From Thermoclostridium sp036562185 (lineage in GTDB: Bacteria; Bacillota; Clostridia; DSM-8532), in NCBI GenBank assembly GCA_036562185.1, contig DATCKN010000090.1:109613-173612 (forward strand): DNA of 64,000 bases. The letters run 5' to 3'. The translations under genes were made by a program, and so were the position numbers. Below are positions 45,592-54,850 of this stretch, one piece after another. Each line of letters opens with the position of its first letter. Positions within the stretch are counted from its first letter, which is position 1. The notes under the pieces are model-generated. The model ran no database searches and had not been told where the DNA came from. It was given only the letters and a program-made list of their open reading frames with translations.

Positions 45592-46575
45592 ATGGAAATT
45601 GGAAAGCTGCCGAATGAAGTACTCAATTCTTTGGTACTGAATAAATTGCACAATAGCAGAAAAGAAGTGCTTGTAAGGCCCTCAATTGGCGAAGATTGCG
45701 GTGTAGTGGATTTTGGCGGGGAGATTTGCGTTATATCAACTGATCCGATAACCGGCACCGAAAACCAGATTGGCCGGATTGCTGTTAATGTTGCTTTAAA
45801 TGATATTGCATCCAGTGGTGCAGAGCCAATAGGACTGATGGTTACAATGCTGATCCCGCCCGCAGCATCCCTGCAGGATGTTGAAAATGTTATCGGCCAG
45901 CTTACGGAAGAAGCTTCAAAATCAAATGTGGATATTATAGGCGGTCATACCGAGATAACCGATGCAGTTAACCGGTTTGTTCTAAGCATTACCGCCATCG
46001 GAAAGACAATTAACCGGACAATTATTAAAACTTCGGGTGCAAAACCCGGTGATGACCTGATCCTGACAAAATATGCAGGCCTTGAGGGGACTTCAATTCT
46101 GGCTTTTGATTACGAAAAGGAATTAAGTAACAAGTTCGGAAAAAAGTTGGTGGAAACGGCGAAAAGTTTGATGGACAACATCAGCGTAGTAAAGGAGGGC
46201 ACGATTGCAGCAAGGTTCGGGGCTCATGCAATGCATGATGTCACTGAAGGCGGAGTTTTCGGCGCAGTATGGGAGATGTGCAATGCTTCGGGCTGCGGGG
46301 CTATAGTCTATAAAAATGCGATTCCGGTTCTTAATGAAACAAAACTTATATGTGAGCACTTTAATATAGATCCTTTTAAGCTAATATCCAGCGGTTGCAT
46401 GCTAATTGCATGTGAGAACGGGGAAAAATTAACCGCAGAATTATCACATAACGGTATTAAAGCTGCTGTCATCGGTAAGATGACAACAGGCAATGACATT
46501 AAATTATCAACTGAAGATGGGGATCTAATAATTCCACCTCCTAAATCCGATGAATTATATAAGGTTAATAAGTGA
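45592..46575 (+). CDS. AIR synthase-related protein (HypE-like)
   Basis: 327 residues. The PurM/HypE superfamily pattern is clear: PSIGEDCGVVDFGG, ISTDPITG, VALNDIASSGAEPIGLMVTM, GGHTEITDAV and the C-terminal HDVTEGGVFGAVWEMC. The family binds ATP and, in HypE, forms a thiocyanate on a carrier; the C-terminal Cys of HypE is not present, so a hydrogenase role is unlikely. Known clostridial homologues are annotated as HypE-like of unknown substrate. Confidence 0.85.
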   Translation: MEIGKLPNEVLNSLVLNKLHNSRKEVLVRPSIGEDCGVVDFGGEICVISTDPITGTENQIGRIAVNVALNDIASSGAEPIGLMVTMLIPPAASLQDVENVIGQLTEEASKSNVDIIGGHTEITDAVNRFVLSITAIGKTINRTIIKTSGAKPGDDLILTKYAGLEGTSILAFDYEKELSNKFGKKLVETAKSLMDNISVVKEGTIAARFGAHAMHDVTEGGVFGAVWEMCNASGCGAIVYKNAIPVLNETKLICEHFNIDPFKLISSGCMLIACENGEKLTAELSHNGIKAAVIGKMTTGNDIKLSTEDGDLIIPPPKSDELYKVNK

Positions 46576-46625
46576 TTTAATTTTTATTAATACATTTTAA
46601 AAACCGATTAAGGGGATTGGATGGT

Positions 46626-47417
46626 ATGGAGATCTTTATACCGTTTTTAGTTTTCGTTACAGGCACTATTCTGGGTTCTTTTTTTAATGTAGTCATATAC
46701 CGTGTGCCAATGGAAAAATCAATAGTATTTCCCCGCTCATCATGCGGCTCATGCGGAACAACCCTTAAGGCAAAAGATCTAATCCCGGTCTTAAGTTTCA
46801 TATTTCTGAGGGGAAAGTGCCGTTATTGCAAAGCTGAAATTTCATTCAGATACCCTTTGGTTGAATTACTTACAGGTATTCTCTATGTTATTTTATACCT
46901 TAAATTCGGCTTATCAACTGAATTTCTTTTTACAGTATATCTGATGTCCGTGTTAATAATTGTATTTTTCATAGATTTGGATCATATGATAATTCCTAAC
47001 GGGCTGGTAATTGCCGGACTTATCGGGGGCATTATCCTGTTCATTCTGCGTTTTTGGCATAACGACAGGCTCATTGATGGTGCGTCCTGGTACTCACCGA
47101 TCCTTGGCATGCTGGTTACTTCAGGTTTTCTGCTGCTTATCGCACTGGTAGGCATGGCTGTTTACGGCACCGATGCCCTTGGAATGGGGGACATAAAAAT
47201 ATTCCTCCCGATTGGCTTAATCTTAGGATTAAAGCTGGCAATACTGTCACTGGTGTTTTCAGTCTTTATCGGGGGTTTAACAGGACTTTTCCTGATAATA
47301 ACAGGTTTGAAAAACCGAAAAAGCCATATTCCGTTTGGTCCATTTATTGTTGCCGGAACCTTTCTCTCAATCATTTTCGGGTATGATATCCTTAACTGGT
47401 ACACAGGAATATTATAA
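46626..47417 (+). CDS. pilD: Prepilin peptidase (A24 family)
   Basis: 263 residues from ATG 46626, 10 bases after AAGGGG; TTG 46617 overlaps it. The N-terminal methyltransferase-type domain has CxxC pairs C40/C43 and C65/C68 (CGSCG, CRYCKA). Membrane helices follow, with the catalytic Asp pair in IDLDHMIIPN (117 or 119) and GMGDIK (Asp189). It cuts type IV prepilin leaders and methylates the new N-terminus. It is the only prepilin peptidase in the window and could serve the Tad-like system at 14-24 kb. Confidence 0.95.
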   Translation: MEIFIPFLVFVTGTILGSFFNVVIYRVPMEKSIVFPRSSCGSCGTTLKAKDLIPVLSFIFLRGKCRYCKAEISFRYPLVELLTGILYVILYLKFGLSTEFLFTVYLMSVLIIVFFIDLDHMIIPNGLVIAGLIGGIILFILRFWHNDRLIDGASWYSPILGMLVTSGFLLLIALVGMAVYGTDALGMGDIKIFLPIGLILGLKLAILSLVFSVFIGGLTGLFLIITGLKNRKSHIPFGPFIVAGTFLSIIFGYDILNWYTGIL

Positions 47418-47684
47418 CCATAAATCATACATTTCAGTTATATTACATTAAATTCTCAATTCAATGACAGTTTTATTTTTGCCCCTAAATTTTTCTTTTC
47501 AGTTTCGTAACGTATTTTAGAAAATATATGAGTAATTTTGGGGGTGAAAATCAAATTGTAATTTTTCTGAAATCAGAACTTAAACAGTATCCTGAATTGT
47601 TTAAGCTACATCCCATATAATTAACAGTAGGTTTTGCCCGGTATGGATTTTATTAAAAATAATGGTTTAAAACGGGAGGTTGTC
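47418..47684. other. Intergenic region before the dockerin-like gene
   Basis: About 265 AT-rich bases. No terminator or promoter pair of good quality is seen. GGGAGGTTGTC precedes the start at 47685. Confidence 0.4.
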
Positions 47685-49247
47685 ATGAAAAGATATAAAA
47701 TTGGATCGTTTTTACTAATCACCTGTTTATTAATGTCTTTGTTAACTGTTCAAGGTATTGCTGCCAACGGGTATTCAACAATCAGCGGTATTATATCGCT
47801 GCCTGGAGATGATGTAGCGCCTTCAGGCGGGGTAAAGATATTACTGATCGTAGAAACAGATAATAATACTCCGAACAATAAAAATGATGATAAATCGGTT
47901 TCAACTGAACTGACAATTCCAAAAGGGCGCAACTCAATTGCTTACAGTATTCAGGTGCCGAAAAGCCAGAACAGCAAAGCTAAGTACTCTGTGTATTACA
48001 CTGTTGGGAATGGTTATGCACCATTTGGATGGTATAATAAAGATCAAACCACTGCAATAAAAGACAACAGAACATTGGTAGATCTTAACTCCGGTGATGT
48101 GAAAGGAATAGATATTGAGCTTTTAGAAGGAAAATCAATTTCAGGTAAGATCATACTTGGAAACCAGTCCACAAAACCGTTAAATGATCTGAAATACACC
48201 GTCACGGCTGTTCAGGAAGGTTCAAATCCTGATTCCAGTGATGACGACATTATAATCAGCAAGGAAGTAGCAGTAAAAGCAAACAGTTCTGAAGCAGCTT
48301 ATGAACTGATTGTACCAATAAATTCGGTCCGAAACGGGTATAAAGTTTACTACACTTTTGAAAACCAAGGATATGTAGAAAACGGATATTATTATAAAAA
48401 CGGAACATCCAGGAGCAGTAGCAAGGTAACATTGATAGACGTTGCTAACACCGTAAAAAATATTGATTTAACCACTTTGCCCTTTACCAATATAACCGGT
48501 AAGGTCTATCTGCCAAACAATGAAAAAGCAACGGGTAATGGAATCGAAGTTACAGTTACAGCTTATAACAATAATTCAAAAGCTACAGCGGCAGATGATT
48601 TCAGTTTCAGCAAAACCGTAAAAATACCAAAGGATTCCGGTTCTGCAAGCTATGCACTGACCATACCGGTATCCTCAACAGATTACATCATATCTTATAA
48701 AATAATAACTAAAAATACAAAATATATTAACGAAGGCTACTATAATAAAGGCGGCACCGGAAAAGACATTAAAAATGCAACACCGGTTAAAACAGGCAAT
48801 AAAAATACCACCGGCATAGATATTGAGATCATCAGTAAAAAAGCAGAGCCCACACCTACTCCGGCAAAACCTGCACCTGAAACAGACTCAGAAATTATAG
48901 AAAAATACGATTTAAATGAGGATGGATATGTTAACGTATTCGATCTCATTGATTTGGCAAAGGTGATAATTGATCAGTATGAAAAAGAAGGTTTTGACAG
49001 GAATCTTGAACAATATAAAAACCGCAGACTGGATGAGAGCGATCTTGAAATAATCCGTAAGGTGTTCAGGCCTTTTACAAATAACCGGTATAAACTGAAG
49101 TGGTTTGACAGCATTAACAAATGGTTTGATTTTGATTTCGATTTTGACTGGGAAGAGTGGGAAGATTGGTTTGAAAAAAATAAAAATTTTGATTGTAACG
49201 ACTGGAAAGAATTATATAAGCAAAAAAATGTAAGAAATAAGAAGTAG
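47685..49247 (+). CDS. Secreted repeat protein with a dockerin-like loop and Trp/Asp-rich tail
   Basis: 520 residues from ATG 47685 with GGGAGG upstream; the longer frame from 47634 has none. Signal peptide (about 1-26). Three tandem beta domains follow (SGIISLP, SGKIILG, TGKVYLP at their starts; each has a GYY/GWYN-like strand near its end). A short Pro/Thr linker leads to YDLNEDGYVNVFDLIDLA, a single calcium loop of dockerin type; the second repeat is degenerate (NRRLDESDLEIIRKVF). The last 60 residues are rich in Trp, Phe and Asp. It is a secreted, possibly cell-surface or cellulosome-linked protein; function unknown. Confidence 0.7.
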   Translation: MKRYKIGSFLLITCLLMSLLTVQGIAANGYSTISGIISLPGDDVAPSGGVKILLIVETDNNTPNNKNDDKSVSTELTIPKGRNSIAYSIQVPKSQNSKAKYSVYYTVGNGYAPFGWYNKDQTTAIKDNRTLVDLNSGDVKGIDIELLEGKSISGKIILGNQSTKPLNDLKYTVTAVQEGSNPDSSDDDIIISKEVAVKANSSEAAYELIVPINSVRNGYKVYYTFENQGYVENGYYYKNGTSRSSSKVTLIDVANTVKNIDLTTLPFTNITGKVYLPNNEKATGNGIEVTVTAYNNNSKATAADDFSFSKTVKIPKDSGSASYALTIPVSSTDYIISYKIITKNTKYINEGYYNKGGTGKDIKNATPVKTGNKNTTGIDIEIISKKAEPTPTPAKPAPETDSEIIEKYDLNEDGYVNVFDLIDLAKVIIDQYEKEGFDRNLEQYKNRRLDESDLEIIRKVFRPFTNNRYKLKWFDSINKWFDFDFDFDWEEWEDWFEKNKNFDCNDWKELYKQKNVRNKK

Positions 49248-49274
49248 AAAGCCATAATTAATCAAATGAAATAT

Positions 49275-49310
49275 GAAACACTCACAGAGGAATAAATCTG
49301 TGAGTGTTTC
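49275..49310 (+). terminator. 13-bp hairpin terminator after the dockerin-like gene
   Basis: GAAACACTCACAG (49275-49287) pairs perfectly with CTGTGAGTGTTTC (49298-49310), then ATTATTATC. Confidence 0.75.
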
Positions 49311-49424
49311 ATTATTATCACTATCACCCATTATGGTAATTACTTTTTTTCTAATATACAAATTCTTTTATTTTGAAAAAAGTACATTTTGTTAAAAAAA
49401 TAAGCGTGAAATAAATAGATCATG

Positions 49425-49433
49425 TGTTATAAT
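49425..49433 (+). promoter_or_regulatory. Extended -10 promoter before the BTAD regulator
   Basis: TGTTATAAT (TG at 49425-49426, TATAAT at 49428-49433). The -35 is poor. About 148 bases before the start. Confidence 0.45.
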
Positions 49434-49580
49434 ATACCTATTCTAATGGATATATATGGTTCTATATGTGGTTGTATTTTCGAATCCCGGAAAAGAAAAC
49501 ACAGAAATGCCAGCCAAATTCTATATGGTATTTTTGAATAAATAAAATAAGCCTGAATTTATAAGTGGAGGGGGAAATTA

Positions 49581-50789
49581 ATGATTGCAGCAACATTAAA
49601 AGATAAAATCAATTACAAGCTGCAGTTTTATACTTTGGGCAGATTTGAAATTTATCAAAAGGATAAAGGATTATATAACATTTCGGGAAGAACCACAAAA
49701 TTATGGTATCTTTTTAAATATCTTTTATTGAACAAAGGAAAAGGAATACCTCCGGAAACAATTCTGGAAAATTTATATCCTGATGAAGAATATGAAAACC
49801 CTAAAAATACATTGCAAAATATAGTATATCGTTTACGCAAGCTTTTGTGCCAGGGAGATTTTTTCAGTGATAATATTTGCAACATCTTGTATAATAATGG
49901 ATGTTACTCATTATGCTTTACTGATGATGTGTTCCTGGATACCGATTTTTTTGAGGAATACATACATAAAGCCGAGACTCTTAAGCATGTGAATCCGGAT
50001 GAAGCCATAGAATACTATGAAAATGCAATAGATTTGTATTATGGTGATTATTTTCCTGAACTTGTATATGAGGATTGGGTAATACCAAAACGTAACTATT
50101 ACCGAAGGCTGTATATTCAGTCCGTATTGGAGCTGGTCAAACTATATCAGCAGAAAAAGGATTTTGAAAAGAGTGTAAAGATTTGCGAAAGGGCATTACA
50201 AATTGAATCATACGAAGAAGAATTACATATCTGCTTTATGGAAAGCTTAATTGGGAAAGGAAAGACAAAGGAAGCACAGAATCATTATGAATTATATACC
50301 TCAATGCTATATAAGCAATTTGGAATAAAACCCACTTCAGAATTACAACAGATTTATAAATTGCTGAAAAATAACGGTGCAGAATTAAGCAGCGGTGAAG
50401 CGGCAGAACTGTATCCAGCAGATGAAAACAGCACCGGAGCATTCTATTGTGACAGGAATATTTTTAATTCAATATTCATTCTGGAAAAAAGGCGGAGTGA
50501 AAGGACAGGTCAAATTGTATTTATTGTTTCGCTGACTGTAAATGAAAATACCAGTATTTTCAATGATTTTAGAAAATGCTTAATCAAGTCGTTACGAAAG
50601 GGCGATGTTGTTGCAACGTGGGATAATAATACAATTCTTGTTTTGCTTCCGAAATTGGAGTATAAGCAGATAATTGCAATAATGGACAGAATTATAAATC
50701 AGTTTAATACCGATAATAATAATAATATAGATGTTAAAGTAAAAATCCATACAGCTCTTCCAAGCAATCCTATAAATCAGAATATATAG
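49581..50789 (+). CDS. BTAD-domain transcriptional regulator (SARP-like)
   Basis: 402 residues. Residues 12-100 are an OmpR-like winged helix (FYTLGRFEIYQKDKGLYN, KLWYLFKYLLLNKG, ENPKNTLQNIVYRLRKLL). Residues 110-265 form the bacterial transcriptional activator domain with TPR helices (DVFLDTDFFEEYIHKAE). The last 110 residues are a GGDEF-like alpha/beta fold without the GGDEF motif (KGDVVATWDNNTILVLLPKLE). It is probably a one-component activator; target unknown. Start follows AGTGGAGGGGG. Confidence 0.85.
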   Translation: MIAATLKDKINYKLQFYTLGRFEIYQKDKGLYNISGRTTKLWYLFKYLLLNKGKGIPPETILENLYPDEEYENPKNTLQNIVYRLRKLLCQGDFFSDNICNILYNNGCYSLCFTDDVFLDTDFFEEYIHKAETLKHVNPDEAIEYYENAIDLYYGDYFPELVYEDWVIPKRNYYRRLYIQSVLELVKLYQQKKDFEKSVKICERALQIESYEEELHICFMESLIGKGKTKEAQNHYELYTSMLYKQFGIKPTSELQQIYKLLKNNGAELSSGEAAELYPADENSTGAFYCDRNIFNSIFILEKRRSERTGQIVFIVSLTVNENTSIFNDFRKCLIKSLRKGDVVATWDNNTILVLLPKLEYKQIIAIMDRIINQFNTDNNNNIDVKVKIHTALPSNPINQNI

Positions 50790-50806
50790 ATTTTTTCTGG
50801 TTTTTA

Positions 50807-50815
50807 TGGTATAAT
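50807..50815 (+). promoter_or_regulatory. Extended -10 promoter before the DUF1538 gene
   Basis: TGGTATAAT, with TATAAT at 50810-50815. The -35 is weak. It lies about 55 bases before the gene. Confidence 0.5.
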
Positions 50816-50868
50816 GACTTAAATTCATGATTTGCACAAAAAAATATTCTGCTTAGAAGGGTGATGAC

Positions 50869-52365
50869 TTGAGCGAGCTTACTGGAAAATTAAAAGAAGT
50901 ATTGGCATCAGTATTGCCAATTACGTTTATTGTTTTGATACTCCATTTTACTATAAGTCCATTGGAGTCAAATATGTTTTACGCTTTTCTTATCGGATCC
51001 GTACTGGTTATTTTCGGACTTACGATATTCCTGTTTGGAATCAGCCAGGGAATTGAACCCATAGGACATGGCGTTGGTAATGCAATTACTAAATCAAATA
51101 GTTTTGCTGTGATAATTACCACCATGTTGGTTTTGGGTTTTTTTATTTCTTACGCGGAGCCGGATCTGCACATTCTTGCAAAGCAGGTAGATGCCGTTAC
51201 TTCAGGCCAGTTTAACAACATCCTGATGGTAATTGTTGTATCAATAGGTATTGGAGTTATGATGACTCTCGGTATGCTGCGCATTCTTAAGGACATTCGA
51301 TTGAAATATGTTTTTGCCGGAGCATATTCTTTGATTTTTATTCTGTCATTATTCTCGTCATCTGATTTTCTGGCTATAGCATTTGATGCTTCAGGAGCCA
51401 CTACAGGTGCGATTACAGTGCCATTTATGCTGGCCCTGGCTGCGGGATTCTCGGCCATGAAAAAAGACAGTAAAATGAGTGAGGCCGACAGTTTTGGTCT
51501 GGTAGGCATTTCTTCTACAGGCGCCATCCTCGGTGTGTTAATTACCAGCCTCTTTTTAGGTAATGGCAAGCTTAGCGGTGTCTTGCCTGCAACGGACATA
51601 ACCGCCACCACTCTATGGGAACTATACAGAACCAAACTGCTGCATATTGCATGGGATTCTTTTCTGACACTGTTGCCTATTATTATTACATACATAATCT
51701 TTCAGATTTTTTTCTTTAAACATAAGAAAAGTAAAGTTATCGACACAGCCAGAGGTTTGGTATTGACTTTTTTGGGACTTGTGATATTCTTGTTAGGTGT
51801 TAACGGCGGTTTTATGGAGGTAGGTGCACAGCTTGGCATGCAGCTTGCTTCGATGGATTCAAAAGCTCCGGTTCTCATTGTGGCTTTGCTGCTTGGTCTT
51901 ACCACTGTCCTGTCAGAACCGGCAGTACACGTATTAACCAACCAGGTGGAAGATGTAACCGGGGGATCGGTCAGGCGTATACTTGTTCTCATATTCCTGT
52001 CCGTAGCGGTTGGTATGTCCATCTTCATGTCTGCACTGCGTGTTCTTGTGCCCGATATCAAACTGTGGATGTATCTGCTTCCCGGATTTGGGCTGTCGGT
52101 ACTACTGGCATTCTTTGTGCCTGATTTGTTTGTAGGTATGGCCTTTGATGCAGGCGGTGTTGCTTCAGGGCCAATGACGGCCACGTTTTCTCTGGCTTTT
52201 GTTCAGGGGATTGCTGCACAAATTCCGACAGCTGACGTGGTCACAGACGGTTTTGGCATGATAGCAATTGTTGCAATGATGCCAATTATAGCCATCGAAC
52301 TGCTTGGAGCGCTGTATCAGGCTAAATCCATCAGAGCATCCGGAACTTCCATTTTAAAGAAGTGA
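50869..52365 (+). CDS. DUF1538 membrane protein (two repeats)
   Basis: 498 residues from TTG 50869, after AAGGGTG. Roughly twelve membrane helices in two similar halves: residues 1-245 and 260-498. Both halves share an inner motif of the type YAEPDLHILAKQVD (first half) and LSEPAVHVLTNQVEDVTGG (second), and a Gly-rich AFDASGATTGAIT / AFDAGGVASGPMT. That is the DUF1538 pattern, thought to be a transporter. The 28-base gap to the PII-like gene suggests a linked regulator. Confidence 0.88.
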   Translation: MSELTGKLKEVLASVLPITFIVLILHFTISPLESNMFYAFLIGSVLVIFGLTIFLFGISQGIEPIGHGVGNAITKSNSFAVIITTMLVLGFFISYAEPDLHILAKQVDAVTSGQFNNILMVIVVSIGIGVMMTLGMLRILKDIRLKYVFAGAYSLIFILSLFSSSDFLAIAFDASGATTGAITVPFMLALAAGFSAMKKDSKMSEADSFGLVGISSTGAILGVLITSLFLGNGKLSGVLPATDITATTLWELYRTKLLHIAWDSFLTLLPIIITYIIFQIFFFKHKKSKVIDTARGLVLTFLGLVIFLLGVNGGFMEVGAQLGMQLASMDSKAPVLIVALLLGLTTVLSEPAVHVLTNQVEDVTGGSVRRILVLIFLSVAVGMSIFMSALRVLVPDIKLWMYLLPGFGLSVLLAFFVPDLFVGMAFDAGGVASGPMTATFSLAFVQGIAAQIPTADVVTDGFGMIAIVAMMPIIAIELLGALYQAKSIRASGTSILKK

Positions 52366-52393
52366 TAAATTGGAGGTATAATAAATTAAAACT

Positions 52394-53083
52394 ATGAATG
52401 AAAAATCCTTAGAGAATAAATTTTTAATATTGACACTCATCCTAAGTGAAAACCAATGTCACAAATTGGAACGTATTGCTAAAGAAAAAGACATTCATGG
52501 CGGGATAGTAGTACTTGGCAAAGGTACTGTTAAGAGTGCTACTTTAAACTTATTCGGGATAAAAAGCCAGAAAAAGGAGATTGTTAGTATTCTGATTGAA
52601 GAAAAAACAGCAAAAGAGCTGATGGATTATTTCACCAAAGAACTCCAGCTTAATGAACCAGGTCACGGAATTGCCTATGCCACTGCTGCAATAACTGCCA
52701 ATCAGATACTTTGTAATAGACAGGATACCCGAAATACAGGGTTTAATGCGGAGGGAAAGGAAAGCATGTATAAAAAACTGACGGTAATTGTCAATAGAGG
52801 CATGTCTGACAATGTGATGGATATAGCGCGAAAATCAGGTGTAAAGGGTGGTACAATAATCCACGGCAGAGGTACAGGTTCGGAGTTCACCGAGAAGTTG
52901 CTTGGTGTGGAAATCGTTCCTGAAAAAGAGCTGGTTATTATCCTTATGCCAGATGAATTAGTAGATAAAGTAGTGAATGATTTATACCATGAACTTCATC
53001 TGGATGCCCCGGGAAACGGTATTTTATTTGTTGAACCTGTCGTCGAAGTAAGAGGTCTTTCTGAATCTCATACACAGCAATAA
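52394..53083 (+). CDS. Tandem PII-like regulator of the DUF1538 protein
   Basis: 229 residues in two PII/ferredoxin-like halves (about 1-105 and 120-220). Each has HGG-x-x-x-GKG/GRG near the T-loop position (IHGGIVVLGKGTV; KGGTIIHGRGTG) and LGV/FGI later, with GHGIAY and GNGILFVEP at the ends. In GlnK a single PII domain controls ammonium transporters; here a duplicated PII-like protein follows a duplicated membrane protein. So it may bind and gate that protein in response to a nucleotide; inference. Confidence 0.85.
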   Translation: MNEKSLENKFLILTLILSENQCHKLERIAKEKDIHGGIVVLGKGTVKSATLNLFGIKSQKKEIVSILIEEKTAKELMDYFTKELQLNEPGHGIAYATAAITANQILCNRQDTRNTGFNAEGKESMYKKLTVIVNRGMSDNVMDIARKSGVKGGTIIHGRGTGSEFTEKLLGVEIVPEKELVIILMPDELVDKVVNDLYHELHLDAPGNGILFVEPVVEVRGLSESHTQQ

Positions 53084-53085
53084 AA

Positions 53086-53116
53086 GAAAACTTGAAAAAA
53101 TCATTTTCAAGTTTTC
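53086..53116 (+). terminator. First terminator after the PII-like gene
   Basis: GAAAACTTGAAAA (53086-53098) pairs with TTTTCAAGTTTTC (53104-53116), loop AATCA. It abuts the stop codon. Confidence 0.7.
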
Positions 53117-53144
53117 CGTAATTCCATATTTTTGTACACTTCTG

Positions 53145-53179
53145 AACACCCGCGAAGGATTCCTTCTACGGGTGTTTTT
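53145..53179 (+). terminator. Second terminator after the PII-like gene
   Basis: AACACCCG pairs with CGGGTGTT (53145-53152 with 53169-53176) plus an inner GAAGGA/TCCTTC helix, then five T's. Strong terminator; nothing transcribed upstream should enter the fibre locus that begins after it. Confidence 0.85.
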
Positions 53180-53299
53180 ATATTTACTGAATAACATGTC
53201 TTTTATCTGTGAGAGTCCAATATATTTAATTTCCCAACCGGCTTAGAAATCTTAAATCTATTTATGCAGTCAAATTATTGCCTTAAATGTGATTGAGTT

Positions 53300-54298
53300 A
53301 TGACTGAAGAAACAAAAGAATACGATACTTATTCACCGAATGGGCTGGCGTACGATAAGCAAAAAAAGCGCCTTTATTATTCAATGGTGAAAAATACAAA
53401 GAGCGACTTATATTTTTATGATTTCAAAACCAAGGAAACAACAAAGGCAGGAACTCTTGACGGAAAAGTATATGGTGCCGCATTTTACAAAGGCAGCTAT
53501 TGGTTTATTAAAAATGAATCAGATGTTCTTGTGGAAGTAAAGCTTAAATCAGACGGTACAATTTCTGATTCTTCCACAACATATAAAATTACAGGCGGCA
53601 AAAAGAAATTTGGTTTCGGAGACGTTGTTTTTGATATAAAGGATGGTACTATTTACGGGAGTGCAACCGAAGCCTATGGTAATGTGTTCTTCTCCTACAG
53701 GATCGGTGAATCTGACAGCTACACCGAGATCAATACAAACAAGAACTCCGGAGCCATTGGATTGCAGATTGCGTTTGGCTCAGACGGCAAACTTTATGGT
53801 CACAGCACAAGTACAGGCGATTGGTATTCAATAGATCCGGATACCGGTGTCAAAACAAAAATAAGTATCCCAACTGAAAATAAGTATAATGACATTGCCT
53901 CCGGTTATATAAGCGTTTGGAACCCGGGCGATGAAGATGTTATGAAGTATTATGTCATAAATGACGGAACCAAACGGATACGTGTACGTGCAAAGATAGC
54001 AGGTTCATGGGGTGATGAAGGACTTGACAAAAATAGTGTAGTTTCAATTACCCTGGACGATGATAATTGGACCGACGAATATGGTGACGGATATTACTAT
54101 TACAAAGGTATTCTTAAGCCCGGAGAAAAAGCCGAACTGAGGTTAAAGATTAAATTAGACGGGCCAAAAACAGATAACAAGTACCAGGGCAAGACTTATA
54201 CATTAACCGGATCGATGGAAGCAATTCAGGCATCAAACGGCGCACCTTTAGCTGAATGGAACGTGATGCTGGATGTAGATTACCCTGTAACTGAATAA
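53300..54298 (+). CDS. 5'-truncated fibre-like protein (propeller plus TasA-like C-terminus), probably a remnant
   Basis: 332 residues with no signal peptide and no ribosome binding site at ATG 53300; an in-frame stop lies 2 codons upstream. Residues 1-195 look like a beta-propeller (NGLAYDKQKKRLYYS, GDVVFDIKDGTIYGSA, IAFGSDGKLYGHS). Residues 200-332 carry the shared module of the locus: VWNPGDEDVMKYYVINDGTK, KYQGKTYTLTGSMEAIQASNGAP. Intact relatives at 55102, 58481 and 59752 have SipW-type signal peptides, so this copy has lost its start and is likely not exported. Confidence 0.6.
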   Translation: MTEETKEYDTYSPNGLAYDKQKKRLYYSMVKNTKSDLYFYDFKTKETTKAGTLDGKVYGAAFYKGSYWFIKNESDVLVEVKLKSDGTISDSSTTYKITGGKKKFGFGDVVFDIKDGTIYGSATEAYGNVFFSYRIGESDSYTEINTNKNSGAIGLQIAFGSDGKLYGHSTSTGDWYSIDPDTGVKTKISIPTENKYNDIASGYISVWNPGDEDVMKYYVINDGTKRIRVRAKIAGSWGDEGLDKNSVVSITLDDDNWTDEYGDGYYYYKGILKPGEKAELRLKIKLDGPKTDNKYQGKTYTLTGSMEAIQASNGAPLAEWNVMLDVDYPVTE

Positions 54299-54317
54299 TT
54301 TTAAATCTTTACTTAAT

Positions 54318-54850
54318 TATTTATGTGCGATATTGCTGCATCAATGACAATTGCTGAAGGAAGAGAAGGTTATTTCAAAGACCATACCAACTACGGAGAA
54401 ACAATGAAGAACCTCAGAATCGGAATCTGAGATGAATCTCTGAATGATGGACTGGGCGGATATGCATACCCATCAGCTGAAAATCCAAAAGAATTGCGCA
54501 CCGGAGACGGCAATTGGCTGTTAAGATGGGAAGGCGTAGACGGTGTAGACAGCATTTATGACCTCAATAAGTTTAAGCTTTACTACATAGGTGCTTCATT
54601 GGACGGAAGCTATGATCCGGAAGATGATGATGTATATGAAGTTGCTATAAAAGTATCTGTTGGCTTTGACGGCCCTGCAACACATAACGGTTACCAAGGT
54701 TCAATATTTAAATTGGGCGGCAAAGTTACCGCAGTACAGGCTTCCAATGGCGCACCTGCTGCTGTGCTTGGCGATGTTTATGATAATTATCAGCCGTAAT
54801 TTGAGCAATTAAAAATGTTTATTAAATGAAACTCAAGGTGAGAGGATGTT
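54318..54850 (+). pseudogene. Broken partial copy of the riboswitch-controlled fibre gene
   Basis: About 530 bases are about 98% identical within the coding part to 59996-60534, matching the C-terminal two thirds of the gene at 59752 and part of the spacer after it. The copy begins abruptly mid-codon region, lacks any promoter or start, and has TGA at 54428-54430 where the functional gene has TGG (Trp119). A frame continues from 54494 to 54799 but is not a real gene. The near identity points to a recent duplication or conversion. Confidence 0.9.
54318..54850. repeat. Direct repeat, copy 1 (silent copy)
   Basis: Offset 5678 bases from the matching stretch beginning at 59996. The coding portion differs at about ten positions; beyond the stop the match becomes patchy but includes a GAGAGGATGTTA-like segment that is the ribosome binding site of the LPXTG gene in the other copy. 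Confidence 0.85.

Noticed and set aside
54494..54799. 101-codon frame with TasA-like C-terminus
   Set aside because: It is the part of a broken duplicate after the premature stop; no start signal or signal peptide.
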